Of a stretch of DNA of 64,000 nt, positions 25,370 through 34,222 are shown in pieces. Within the stretch, counting starts at the first letter, position 1. Every line of letters starts with the position of its first letter. This DNA comes from Alphaproteobacteria bacterium MedPE-SWcel (GTDB taxonomy: Bacteria > Pseudomonadota > Alphaproteobacteria > Rhodobacterales > Rhodobacteraceae). Under the pieces are notes generated by a model that saw only the letters and a program-made list of their open reading frames with translations, was not told the origin of the DNA and did no database searches. The DNA is taken from NCBI GenBank assembly GCA_001874255.1, contig MPDC01000017.1, positions 38,965 to 102,964 on the forward strand, read 5' to 3'. A program made the position numbers and the translations under genes.

Positions 25370-25939
25370 AGTCCCATTTCGGTGTCCGGCCAGGTTTCAG
25401 TGATGTGACACTGAGTGGAGCGCATGAAAAAACAGTTTATTCACACCGCGGGCGTCCGTCTACTTCGTTGAAAAGTGAACTAAACTTTTGGGGCAATTTG
25501 TATCTGTTGCCCGTCGGCAAAATTTTACCCGGTTTCCACGCGGGGGCTGCAGTACAGGGCTCGGCGGCTGGTCGCGGCCGGTGCATGAAGCTGTGTTCGC
25601 GGTTTGGGGCGAGAAGTTTCTGTTCTGTTACCCGGCTTTGCAAGTTGTAGCCGCAGTTTAGCCAAAGTGAGAGCAGCTGGGCCGCGACTGGCTCAAGGAC
25701 AGTCACAGGTGGGGTGGTTACAGGGGCTTCGAGCTCAATTTGACTCATATTTTAGCTATATGCCTCTGCATTTTAGCTCTTCTTTAGCATCCTCGCGGCA
25801 AGAGTTGGCGTGCATCTTATTGAGTTGGTTGTGGCGGCCGAAGTGCTCCACACGTTCAGAAAGACGAGAGAGAAACCCCATAACGGGGCAAGGAAATAGA
25901 CCGGGGCCAAAGTGCTCCTTGCTCAAAGGAACTCATGCT
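25370..25939. other. 570-bp divergent intergenic region, peroxidase/flagellin
   Basis: No gene is supported here. The region is AT-richer than its neighbours and must contain the promoters of the di-haem peroxidase (minus) and flagellin (plus). A small hairpin GGGCAA...TTGCCC lies at about 25490-25515. The flagellin ORF is open back to 25604, but that extension is arginine- and serine-rich with no family similarity and is rejected. A long 5' leader for flagellin is possible. Confidence 0.5.
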
Positions 25940-26785
25940 ATGTCCAGCATTTTGACAAACAATGGTGCTATGGTCGCATTGCAGACACTTCAGTCTGTAA
26001 ACCAAAGCCTCACCGACACCCAGAACGCGATTTCCACTGGTAAGGAAATCGAAACAGCCAAAGACAATGCGGCTGTATGGGCGATTTCCAAAACGATGGA
26101 ATCGGACATCGCCAGCTTCGAGGCCATCGAAGAGGGTTTGGCAATGGGCGACGCAACCGTTGCTGTTGCATCTGCCGGCGCAGAACAAATTGTTGAAAAA
26201 CTGGTCGAGATCAAGGAACTGATTGTTTCCGCACAGGCGGAGAACGTGGACCATGGAAAAATTCAAACTGACATCGATTCCAAGGTTGATCAGATTGAAT
26301 CCATCATCTCGGCGGCTCAATTCAACGGCGCAAACCTCCTGACTTCGACCATCGATGGCACTGCAACTGAAATGGGAGTGTTGGCTTCGCTCGATCGTGT
26401 CGGCGCTGGTGGTACGGTGACCTCTACCGATATCACGATCTCTGCGCAGGGCTTCGATTCCACCTTGGATTTGGCCACTGACCTGACCGTCATCTCTGAC
26501 ACGGCCACTGCCGGGTCCGCATTGGCAGAAATTGAAACGTTCCTGCAAACCGCGATTTCTGGTGCTGCTGTCCTGGGTGCGGCCTCCGCAAGGATTGATG
26601 ACCAGGCGATGTTCGTTGCCAACTTGGTTGACTCCATGACCCTTGGCGTATCGACGATGACCGATACCAATATGGAAGAGTCGTCCGCTCGTTTGAGCGC
26701 CCTCCAGACACAGCAGGAATTGGCGGTCCAGTCTCTCGGCATTGCGAATGAAGCGCCTCAGGCTCTCCTGCAACTGTTCAATTAA
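25940..26785 (+). CDS. Flagellin
   Basis: A 281-residue flagellin. The N-terminal D0/D1 region (SSILTNNGAMVALQTLQSVNQ, TGKEIETAKDNAAVWAISKTM) and the C-terminal D1/D0 region (EESSARLSALQTQQELAVQSLGIANEAPQALLQLF) are conserved. The central variable domain is short, as usual in Alphaproteobacteria. AAAGGAA precedes the ATG at 25940. It is exported through the flagellar type III system and polymerises into the filament. No flaF, flbT, hook or other flagellar genes are nearby, so it stands alone. A strong terminator follows. Confidence 0.9.
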   Translation: MSSILTNNGAMVALQTLQSVNQSLTDTQNAISTGKEIETAKDNAAVWAISKTMESDIASFEAIEEGLAMGDATVAVASAGAEQIVEKLVEIKELIVSAQAENVDHGKIQTDIDSKVDQIESIISAAQFNGANLLTSTIDGTATEMGVLASLDRVGAGGTVTSTDITISAQGFDSTLDLATDLTVISDTATAGSALAEIETFLQTAISGAAVLGAASARIDDQAMFVANLVDSMTLGVSTMTDTNMEESSARLSALQTQQELAVQSLGIANEAPQALLQLFN

Positions 26786-26812
26786 CGGGCAGACCCGATC
26801 TAACCTTCCGTT

Positions 26813-26837
26813 AAGGGGCGCTCTTGGGCGCCCCTTT
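26813..26837 (+). terminator. Rho-independent terminator after flagellin
   Basis: AAGGGGCGC and GGGCGCCCCTTT form a GC-rich stem around a short loop, ending in a run of T and C residues 28 bp after the stop codon. This is a classic intrinsic terminator that makes flagellin monocistronic. Confidence 0.8.
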
Positions 26838-27031
26838 CCCTTTTGGGCCCTCTGAAAATGGGGGCGGAGGTTCAGTCCAAAAACCAGCAGATTGAAGAAA
26901 GCAGAGGAGTCGATTAAATTTTAGGCAAATTGGCAAGCGTTTGACGGCCTCTTTCGCCTGCAAGAGCATAAAATACCTGCCTTTGGCAGCTGCTGCTTTG
27001 GAATTGGGAGAGGATGAGGCAGGCTGAGTGC

Positions 27032-28459
27032 ATGAAAAGTTTATCGTTTTTCGACGAAATGCTCAGTGCCCCTGATTCCGTACGTGATCCCTACAAGGTC
27101 TATCACGATTGGTTCAGTCAGGATGATATCAAGCGGCTGCGGCGCAAGTCGCAGGAAGCCGAAGCTTTTTTCCGGCGCATCGGAATAACCTTCAATGTCT
27201 ATGGGCAGGAAGAGGCCGATGAGCGGCTGATCCCCTTTGATATTGTGCCGCGCATTATCTCAGCCAAAGAATGGAGCAAACTCGAACGCGGGATTGAGCA
27301 GCGTGTCCGTGCTATCAATGCGTTTTTGCATGATATCTACCACCGGCAGGAAATCCTGCGGGCTGGGCGGATACCATGTGAACTGATCGCGGGAAACGAG
27401 GCGTTCACGCCGGAAATGATTGGCGTCAACCCTGCGGGTGGAGTCTATACCCATATCGCAGGTGTTGATCTCGTACGCACTGGTGAGGACGATTTCTTCG
27501 TGCTGGAGGACAACGTCCGCACTCCGTCGGGCGTATCCTATATGCTCGAAAATCGCGAAACCATGCTCCAGATGTTTCCTGAACTGTTTGCGCAGATGAA
27601 GGTGCGCCCGGTTTCGCCCTATCCTCAGTTGTTGCGCCGATCGTTGTCCGCCAGTCTGCCTGCAGGAACGCGGAACAGCGAACCGGTCCTCGCCGTCCTG
27701 ACGCCTGGCATTCATAACTCGGCCTATTTCGAACACGCCTTCATTGCAGACCAGATGGGCGCTGATCTTGTCGAAAGCCAGGACCTGAGGATCGAAGACG
27801 GCTATGTCGCCATGCGCACGACACAAGGGTACAAGCCAATTGATGTCCTTTATCGTCGGGTGGACGATGATTATCTCGATCCGCTGACCTTCAACCCTGA
27901 CAGTTTGCTGGGCGTTCCGGGTATCATGGACGTTTACCGTGCGGGCAACATCACGATTGCCAACGCTCCGGGGACCGGGATCGCCGATGACAAGGCACTC
28001 TATTCCTACATGCCCGATATTATCGAGTTCTACACAGGCGAGCGGGCGATCCTGAAAAACGTGCCAACCTGGCGTTGCTCCGAACCTGAGGCGCTGAGGT
28101 ATGTTCTGGACAACCTCTCAGAGTTGGTCGTCAAGGAGGTTCATGGCTCTGGTGGGTATGGCATGCTGGTCGGCCCGGCTGCCAGCAAAAAGGAACTGTC
28201 GATGTTCGAAGCAAAGCTGCGCGCCAGGCCCGAGAATTATATTGCACAGCCGACGTTGTCTCTGTCGACGGTTCCGATCCTTGCAAAATCCGGACTTGCG
28301 CCGCGTCATGTTGACCTTCGGCCCTTTGTTCTGGTCTCGCCAAACCGGATTGACATTACCCCCGGTGGGTTGACCCGGGTGGCCCTGAAAAAGGGATCTC
28401 TGGTGGTGAATTCCTCGCAGGGCGGTGGGACCAAAGACACTTGGGTTCTGGGAGACTGA
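27032..28459 (+). CDS. Circularly permuted ATP-grasp protein (Anbu operon)
   Basis: A 475-residue protein of the permuted ATP-grasp group (formerly DUF404/DUF407). GVYTHIAGVDLVRTGEDDFFVLEDNVRTPSGVSYM, near residues 145-180, holds the acidic metal/ATP region. LVVKEVHGSGGYGMLVG near 370 is the glycine-rich nucleotide loop, and the end reads NSSQGGGTKDTW. The family is predicted to form amide bonds using ATP. The ATG at 27032 is preferred over 27014, whose purine-rich site is too close. It is the first gene of a four-gene operon with alpha-E, transglutaminase-like and Anbu proteins. Confidence 0.9.
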   Translation: MKSLSFFDEMLSAPDSVRDPYKVYHDWFSQDDIKRLRRKSQEAEAFFRRIGITFNVYGQEEADERLIPFDIVPRIISAKEWSKLERGIEQRVRAINAFLHDIYHRQEILRAGRIPCELIAGNEAFTPEMIGVNPAGGVYTHIAGVDLVRTGEDDFFVLEDNVRTPSGVSYMLENRETMLQMFPELFAQMKVRPVSPYPQLLRRSLSASLPAGTRNSEPVLAVLTPGIHNSAYFEHAFIADQMGADLVESQDLRIEDGYVAMRTTQGYKPIDVLYRRVDDDYLDPLTFNPDSLLGVPGIMDVYRAGNITIANAPGTGIADDKALYSYMPDIIEFYTGERAILKNVPTWRCSEPEALRYVLDNLSELVVKEVHGSGGYGMLVGPAASKKELSMFEAKLRARPENYIAQPTLSLSTVPILAKSGLAPRHVDLRPFVLVSPNRIDITPGGLTRVALKKGSLVVNSSQGGGTKDTWVLGD

Positions 28460-28463
28460 CAAC

Positions 28464-29405
28464 GTGCTAGGACGAACTGCAGGCGGCCTGTTCTGGATGT
28501 TTCGCTACCTCGAGCGGGCTGAAAACAATGCGCGATTGCTTGAGGCAGGCTGGCATATTGCGCTGACCCGATCCGATGGCAGCACCAATGAATGGGAATC
28601 CATTGTGCGCACGGCCGGTCAGGCGGTGGCATTCGAAGCCAAGCATGACGAATATACCGCACAGAATGTGATCAACTTCTTGTTGCGGGATATGGGCAAC
28701 CCCTCGAGCGTGATGGCTTCGGTGGATTCGGCACGTTCAAACGCCCGGCAGGTGCGAACGGCTTTGTCGCGCGAGGTTTGGGAAGCCACCAATGAATGCT
28801 GGATGGTCCTCAAGGGGGCACTGTCGCGCCCCGTGAGTGAACGTAATTTGCATGAGACGCTCGCGTTGATCCGAAATCGGGCATCCGTGGTGCGGGGTGC
28901 TCTGCACGGAACCATGTTGCGCAACGATATTTTTTCATTTGCCCGCCTGGGCACATTCATCGAAAGGTCCGACAGCACCGCCCGCATTCTTGACGTGAAA
29001 TACTATGTGCTGCTGCCCTCGGCGGCCTTTGTCGGCAGCAGCATGGATAACGTTCAATGGGAGGTGATCCTTCGATCGGTGTCGGCGGAACGGTCCTTTT
29101 CGTGGCTGCATGCGGGCTCTGCATCTCCACAGAGAATTGCAGAGTTTCTCATTCTGGACGAGCGAATGCCCCGATCGCTGGCCTTTTGCTCGACAAAAGT
29201 CGCGCAGTACCTGCAGCACCTGGAACGAGACTACGGCATACGCCACGAAAGCCAGGTTGTCGCGGAATGCATCGCGAGCCGGGTGCAAGATACGTCCATC
29301 GAAACAATTTTCCAGAATGGCCTGCATGAATTCCTCGGCGAGTTTGTGCAGGAAACGGTTCGTCTTGCAACTCACATCGAGAAGGACTTTCGGTTCTATG
29401 GTTGA
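28464..29405 (+). CDS. Alpha-E domain protein (Anbu operon)
   Basis: A 313-residue all-helical protein beginning MLGRTAGGLFWMFRYLERAENNARLLE, the conserved N-terminus of the alpha-E family (DUF403). Also visible are SARSNARQVRTALSREVWEATNE and LGTFIERSDSTARILDVKY. Start is GTG at 28464, four bp after the ATP-grasp stop. The family always occurs beside permuted ATP-grasp proteins and is thought to assist them. It overlaps the transglutaminase-like gene by 8 bp, which points to translational coupling. Confidence 0.9.
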   Translation: MLGRTAGGLFWMFRYLERAENNARLLEAGWHIALTRSDGSTNEWESIVRTAGQAVAFEAKHDEYTAQNVINFLLRDMGNPSSVMASVDSARSNARQVRTALSREVWEATNECWMVLKGALSRPVSERNLHETLALIRNRASVVRGALHGTMLRNDIFSFARLGTFIERSDSTARILDVKYYVLLPSAAFVGSSMDNVQWEVILRSVSAERSFSWLHAGSASPQRIAEFLILDERMPRSLAFCSTKVAQYLQHLERDYGIRHESQVVAECIASRVQDTSIETIFQNGLHEFLGEFVQETVRLATHIEKDFRFYG

Positions 29406-30216
29406 TGTTACAAGGCTCTCCATTCGTCATATCACCACCTATAGTTACGAACAGCCGGTCCACTATGCGCTGCAGAAGCTGCGATTGACCCCTCGGTCGG
29501 GGCATGGGCAGTCTGTTGTCGAATGGTCGTCGACGGTGACAGGGGGACGCAAGCAGCTGGTATATGATGATCCGCTGATGAACCACACGGAGCTGGTCAA
29601 GGTCGACAGTGGCGCGACCCATGTGGAAATCGTCAGCGAAGGTATCGTGGATGTTGAAGACAGGCACGGGGTGATTGGTCGGCATTCCGGTTTTGCACCG
29701 TTGTGGCTGTATGAGACAGCGACACCGCTAACCGCTGCCGGGAACAATGTCCGTCATCTGGCTGCGCAGCTTCGGCAAGAGACCGATGGCATGGACGATC
29801 TTTCGCGCATGCACCGTCTCGCCGCCGACATCGGCACTGCCGTGCAATATGAAATCGGCCAGACCAACGCGGGCACCACGGCAGAGATGGCGCTGACTGC
29901 CGGGCATGGAGTGTGTCAGGATCACGCACATATCATGATCGCGACGGCCCGGCACTTGGGGTATCCCGCACGCTACATCAGCGGATATCTTTTGATGGAT
30001 GGGCAGACGGGTCAGGATGCCAGCCATGCCTGGTGCGAGATCCACCTGGAAACGCTGGGGTGGATCGGCTTTGATGTGTCCAACGGAATTTGCCCGGATG
30101 GTCGCTATGTGCGTGTCGCCGTGGGGCGCGATTACGGCGATGCCGCGCCGATTGTCGGCATTCGGCAGGGCGACGGTGCCGAAGCGCTAACAGTTTCCTT
30201 GCAGGTTCAGCAATAG
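29398..30216 (+). CDS. Transglutaminase-like cysteine protease (Anbu operon)
   Basis: A 272-residue protein with an N-terminal bacterial transglutaminase-like domain (RHITTYSYEQPVHYALQKLRLTPR) and a catalytic core. The triad appears as Cys in GHGVCQDHAH, His in ASHAWCEIHL and Asp in WIGFDVSNG. The ATG at 29398 overlaps the alpha-E stop; the longer ORF to 29110 lies inside that gene. Members hydrolyse or form isopeptide/amide bonds. In this operon it may act on the product of the ATP-grasp protein. Confidence 0.9.
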   Translation: MVDVTRLSIRHITTYSYEQPVHYALQKLRLTPRSGHGQSVVEWSSTVTGGRKQLVYDDPLMNHTELVKVDSGATHVEIVSEGIVDVEDRHGVIGRHSGFAPLWLYETATPLTAAGNNVRHLAAQLRQETDGMDDLSRMHRLAADIGTAVQYEIGQTNAGTTAEMALTAGHGVCQDHAHIMIATARHLGYPARYISGYLLMDGQTGQDASHAWCEIHLETLGWIGFDVSNGICPDGRYVRVAVGRDYGDAAPIVGIRQGDGAEALTVSLQVQQ

Positions 30217-30251
30217 ACTGATTGAAGGCTCTGGATAAAGGAGGGGCATTT

Positions 30252-30992
30252 ATGACCTATTGCGTGGGCCTCATGCTCAAAAAGGGACTTGTCTTCATGT
30301 CGGACACCCGGACGAATTCCGGTGTCGACAATATCTCAACGTTCCGAAAAATGTTCACGTGGGAAGTCCCGGGTGAACGCTCCATCACGCTGATGACAGC
30401 CGGAAATCTCGCGACCACTCAGGCTGTGATCAGCCTGCTCGAAGAGCGCAGCAAGGAACCGAGTGAACGCAACCCCAGTATTCTGGAAGCCCCCTCGATG
30501 TTTCAGGTCGCGACAATGGTGGGCAACCTTCTGAAGGATGTGATCTCCACTCACGCCGAGGTCGGTCAGCGCGCGGATGCGGCCTTCAACGCCACGATTG
30601 TGCTGGGCGGCCAGATCGGCGACGGCGCTCCTTGTTTGTTCCTGATCTATCCCGAAGGCAACTATATAGAGGCGAGTTTCGACACTCCCTATTTCCAGAT
30701 CGGTGAAACCAAATACGGTCGCCCCATCCTGGTCCGGGCCTACGATCCGGACATGAGCTTTGAGGATGCGGTGAAGTTGTTGCTGGTGTCATTCGATTCC
30801 ACCATCAAGGCCAACCTCTCTGTCAGCCTGCCATTGGATGTACACATATATGAGGCGGGCAGTCTGAAGAACGGTCGTGTGTTCCGCATTGCACCGGATG
30901 ACCCCTATTATGAAAGCGTGTCGTCCGGCTGGGGCATCGCATTGCGCGACGCCTTTGGCAAACTGCCGGAGTTCGTGTTGCCGCCCGAATGA
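30252..30992 (+). CDS. Anbu, proteasome-like Ntn-hydrolase
   Basis: A 246-residue protein beginning MTYCVGLMLKKGLVFMSDTRTNSG, the Anbu (bacterial proteasome homologue) signature. Removal of the Met would expose Thr-1, the predicted nucleophile. The aspartate in SDTRT and the lysine in TFRKMF occupy the usual Ntn active-site positions. AAGGAGG precedes the ATG at 30252. Family members assemble into open ring or helix-like oligomers in the cytoplasm; the substrate is not known. It closes the four-gene operon, 35 bp after the transglutaminase-like gene. Confidence 0.92.
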   Translation: MTYCVGLMLKKGLVFMSDTRTNSGVDNISTFRKMFTWEVPGERSITLMTAGNLATTQAVISLLEERSKEPSERNPSILEAPSMFQVATMVGNLLKDVISTHAEVGQRADAAFNATIVLGGQIGDGAPCLFLIYPEGNYIEASFDTPYFQIGETKYGRPILVRAYDPDMSFEDAVKLLLVSFDSTIKANLSVSLPLDVHIYEAGSLKNGRVFRIAPDDPYYESVSSGWGIALRDAFGKLPEFVLPPE

Positions 30993-31071
30993 ACCTCGCA
31001 CAGGATGTGGTCCGGAATGGCTGTACCCCTTTGGTGCGGGCAAAGGTGACGCCTGCGGAGGGTCGGCACGG

Positions 31072-32103
31072 TCATTGCAGGATGGCGCTGCTCCACTCCG
31101 AGAGGAACGCGGCTTTCTTCAGTCGATCAAGGTACACCAGCAGACCGGGCCCCATACGAATCCGCCTGAGGGCCTGCGCTTCGCCCGTCCATGCGTCTTC
31201 CTCCGAGACGGAGACGGCACCGGGGGCGGCTTCCCAGCCTCGGGCAATGAGGTGATCGATGAACATCCCCGCGAGCTCCGGGGCCTTGCTGGTTTTGGGA
31301 ATGAACGCCGTCCGCATCATGATGATCGTATAGTCTTGCGGCAGCATGACGATCACCTCGTCGAGGTTCCCCTTGGCGCGGGCGTAGCTGCCGAGAACGT
31401 TATATGCCACCGACAGCTCGCCTGAGGTCACATCGTCGATCATCTGGCTGGAGCAGCAATAGAGCTTGACGCCAAAGGCCCCCATGACCTCGCTCAGGCG
31501 CCAGTAGGTCTCGGAGGTGCGCGCATCCTGTGTTGCGAACAGATAGCCCAGCCCCGAGGTGTGCAGATCATAGGTCCCGACCTTCCCTTGAAACCGGTCC
31601 GGGTGTTCGCGCATCAGGTCGATCAGTTCCTGACGGCTTTGTGGGATCGGCAATCCGGCCAGAGCCTTTCGGGACAGGACGATCGCGGCCGGCTCCTGCG
31701 TGAAGGCAAAAAGGTTGTCGCGCCAGCGGGCCCATTCCGGCAGTTGTGCCGTGACGGAGGAGCTGTAGTTGCGCGATAATCCGTCGTTCACCAGTTTCGT
31801 TTGCAGATCGGTTGCGCTGGAAATCGCCAGGTCCACAGTGTGGCCCTCGCGTCCCATCGCCACCATCAGCTCGGACGAGCTGGCGACCGTGTAGTCCACC
31901 CTCACATCCGGCCGCGTTGACAGAAAATCGCGTATTGTGGGTTCGAAAAACTCGGCATCGCCGTTGGAAATCACCCGCAGGACCTGGCGGGCCTCCGCTG
32001 GGCCGACGCTGATATGATCTTCGATTTCAAACGCCTGTACCGGCGGTGTGGCCAACTGCCACCAGAGCAGGATCAGGCCAATGGAAAGAACAATCGTGCG
32101 CAT
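31072..32103 (-). CDS. Periplasmic binding protein co-encoded with TctDE-like regulators
   Basis: A 343-residue extracellular solute-binding protein of the Fe3+/thiamine-type ABC fold. It has a signal sequence (IVLSIGLILLWWQLATPPVQA), then VLRVISNGDAEFFEPTIRDFLSTRPDVRVDY and VDLAISSATDLQTKL. No permease or ATPase genes are adjacent. Its start overlaps the histidine kinase gene by 31 bp, so it belongs to the two-component operon. The likely role is a periplasmic ligand-capture partner of the sensor kinase rather than a transporter part. The ligand may be a tricarboxylate, given the divergent tct genes. Confidence 0.8.
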   Translation of the reverse strand: MRTIVLSIGLILLWWQLATPPVQAFEIEDHISVGPAEARQVLRVISNGDAEFFEPTIRDFLSTRPDVRVDYTVASSSELMVAMGREGHTVDLAISSATDLQTKLVNDGLSRNYSSSVTAQLPEWARWRDNLFAFTQEPAAIVLSRKALAGLPIPQSRQELIDLMREHPDRFQGKVGTYDLHTSGLGYLFATQDARTSETYWRLSEVMGAFGVKLYCCSSQMIDDVTSGELSVAYNVLGSYARAKGNLDEVIVMLPQDYTIIMMRTAFIPKTSKAPELAGMFIDHLIARGWEAAPGAVSVSEEDAWTGEAQALRRIRMGPGLLVYLDRLKKAAFLSEWSSAILQ

Positions 32104-33458
32104 GCGCCACCTTCTTCGCTGCGGTTGGACAGGAACAGCTGGCCGCCATGGGCGCGGGCAACTTCGTTGACGATGGTCAGGCCAAGGCCGGATCCCACAA
32201 CCGTTTCAGTGTTGCTGCCGCGCACGAAACGGCGCGTGAGCCGTCCCATGTCGGCCTTGGGAAATCCTGCGCCATTGTCCTGCACCGTGATCTCGACACC
32301 GGTTTCGACGGCGCGAACGTGCACATAGACCCGACTGTCAGGCGGGGAATACTTGATCGCGTTGTCCAGAAGATTCAAGAGCGCGCTTTGCAGCAGGATT
32401 GCATCCCCTTTGACGTATATCGCCGCCTTGGGGATCGTGACGTCCAGTTCAATGTCGCGCAAATCGGCCATCGGCACCACGCGGGACACGGCATCCCGGG
32501 TCAGCCTGCAAATCTCGACCTCTTCGACCTCCAGATGATCGGACCGGAAAGATACCATCGCATGATCCAGAAGTTGCCCGGCGGCACGGCTGCTTTCGTC
32601 AATCGCGCGGATCATCTCGCGCACCGCTTGCCGGTTCTCCGGTTTGTCGACACGCCGAAGCGTGATCTCGGCCTGAGTGCGGACTGTGGTCAATGGGGTG
32701 CGGACCCTGTGAGCGGCTTCCGCGATCAGGTCCTCTGACCGGGAGAGCGAGGCTTTGAGGCGGCCCATGAAACCATTGAGAGCCCCGACAAGCACCTCCA
32801 TTTCCGCAGGGACCGGAGCGGATACCGGCCGCAGATCCGAAAGGCCTCGACGGGAAACGGATCCCGCCAGTTGCCGCAGCGGCTGAATTGCGGATTGCGC
32901 CGCGAGAATGCCAAACAGGGCGGCGATGGCAAAGAACCCAAGGCCAAACCCGGCGACGGTGCGGGAAATCCCGGCAAGCTGCTGCCGCAGGCCGTATCGG
33001 GTCTGGGCCACAGTCACCTCGATGAAATCCGGTTGCCCGCTGATCGACATCCGACGGGTGGCGGTCACCATGCGAATGCTTTCTCCGTCATAGCTGTCGG
33101 TTCGGAACCTGGGCGAGGTATCGGTGGCAGCGGTCGGTTTCGGCAGGTCGGGGTAGCCCGTCAGAAAGTCGCCGTTTCGGGTGATGGAGTAAAAGACCCG
33201 GTCCTCACTGATATTGCCCAGCATGGAAAAAGCGAAATACGGAATGTCGACGGTCAGATCCCCATTGCGGACCGCGGCGGAATCCAGGATGGCCGTGACC
33301 GAGGCCGCGAGGATCTCATCCTGGCTTTGCCCGGCGAGATCACGCGCGTAAGACTGAACCACAAGGAACATCAGCGTCGCAAGCAGCGCGGCGCCCGTCA
33401 GGAGCTGCACGATCAGACGGCGCTGGATGGACCCGCGCAGATGAATGGACCCGCTCAT
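32073..33458 (-). CDS. tctE: TctE-like sensor histidine kinase
   Basis: A 461-residue membrane kinase. TM1 is LIVQLLTGAALLATLMFLVV, followed by a periplasmic domain of about 130 residues like the TctE N-terminal domain (DIPYFAFSMLGNISEDRVFYSI). TM2 (AGFGLGFFAIAALFGILAA) leads into HAMP, the phospho-acceptor EAAHRVRTPL, and a HATPase with NLLDNAIKYSP and GSGLGLTIVNEV. It overlaps the response-regulator gene as ATGA. It most likely senses citrate-type ligands, with help from the co-encoded binding protein, and phosphorylates the regulator. Confidence 0.9.
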   Translation of the reverse strand: MSGSIHLRGSIQRRLIVQLLTGAALLATLMFLVVQSYARDLAGQSQDEILAASVTAILDSAAVRNGDLTVDIPYFAFSMLGNISEDRVFYSITRNGDFLTGYPDLPKPTAATDTSPRFRTDSYDGESIRMVTATRRMSISGQPDFIEVTVAQTRYGLRQQLAGISRTVAGFGLGFFAIAALFGILAAQSAIQPLRQLAGSVSRRGLSDLRPVSAPVPAEMEVLVGALNGFMGRLKASLSRSEDLIAEAAHRVRTPLTTVRTQAEITLRRVDKPENRQAVREMIRAIDESSRAAGQLLDHAMVSFRSDHLEVEEVEICRLTRDAVSRVVPMADLRDIELDVTIPKAAIYVKGDAILLQSALLNLLDNAIKYSPPDSRVYVHVRAVETGVEITVQDNGAGFPKADMGRLTRRFVRGSNTETVVGSGLGLTIVNEVARAHGGQLFLSNRSEEGGACARLFFPLA

Positions 33459-34120
33459 GACTGGCTGAGCCGGTAGCCCAGACCGCGCACCGTCACGATT
33501 TGCACGGCCGCGCCTTCTAGGTGTTTGCGCAGGCGGCCAACATAGACCTCGATCGCGTTTTCCGATGCGTCCACATCATATGAGAATAGCCGATCGACGA
33601 GTTTTGATTTCGAGAACACTTGCTCCGGGGCGCAGATGAAGATCTCCAGCAAGCGCAGTTCGCGGTTGCGGAGGCGGATATCACGTCCGTGCACAGTCAG
33701 GGTGCAGGCGAGAGGATCGAACACCACATCGCCGAAGCTATGCACGTTGCTTGCCCCGCCGCTCTGCCGGCGCAAGACCGCACGACACCGGGCTTCCAGT
33801 TCCGAAAAGTCAAACGGTTTGACAATGTAGTCGTCGGCGCCAAGATCCAGAACGCCTACTCTGTCCGAGACCTCTGACCGAGCGGTAAGGACAATGATGG
33901 GCGTGTCTCTTCGTGCAGCACGGTGCGACTGCAGGAAATGCCGACCGTCCCCGTCGGGCAGCATGATGTCCAGCAAAATGAGATCGTATTCGGTGGTCGC
34001 GATAAAATCCTCGGCGGTGCCAAGGTTGCCGGCGCGATCCACGACATGGCCGTCCAGGCTGAGCCGATCGACAACGGCGGTCGCAAGCTGGTCGTTATCT
34101 TCGACGAGTAAATATCGCAT
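33455..34120 (-). CDS. tctD: TctD-like OmpR-family response regulator
   Basis: A 221-residue regulator. The receiver domain carries the acidic pair (LLVEDND), phospho-acceptor Asp in LILLDIMLPDGDG and the conserved Lys in DYIVKPFD. The C-terminal winged helix (LRNRELRLLEIF then VDASENAIEVYVGRLRKHL) binds DNA. It is the first gene of the minus operon and is divergent from tctC by 102 bp, so it probably activates the tctCBA operon. Confidence 0.92.
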   Translation of the reverse strand: MRYLLVEDNDQLATAVVDRLSLDGHVVDRAGNLGTAEDFIATTEYDLILLDIMLPDGDGRHFLQSHRAARRDTPIIVLTARSEVSDRVGVLDLGADDYIVKPFDFSELEARCRAVLRRQSGGASNVHSFGDVVFDPLACTLTVHGRDIRLRNRELRLLEIFICAPEQVFSKSKLVDRLFSYDVDASENAIEVYVGRLRKHLEGAAVQIVTVRGLGYRLSQS

Positions 34121-34222
34121 AGGGGCGAATCCTCAGCTCCGTGTCAGGTTTGTGTCAGCTTGGGACGAAATATCCCGAGTCATGAGCGCGCAAATGTGCG
34201 TTTGTCAAATGGGAGGAACATT

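Noticed and set aside
25604-25939. N-terminal extension of the flagellin ORF
   Set aside because: The extension lacks flagellin similarity and the ATG at 25940 has a ribosome-binding site and a standard flagellin N-terminus.
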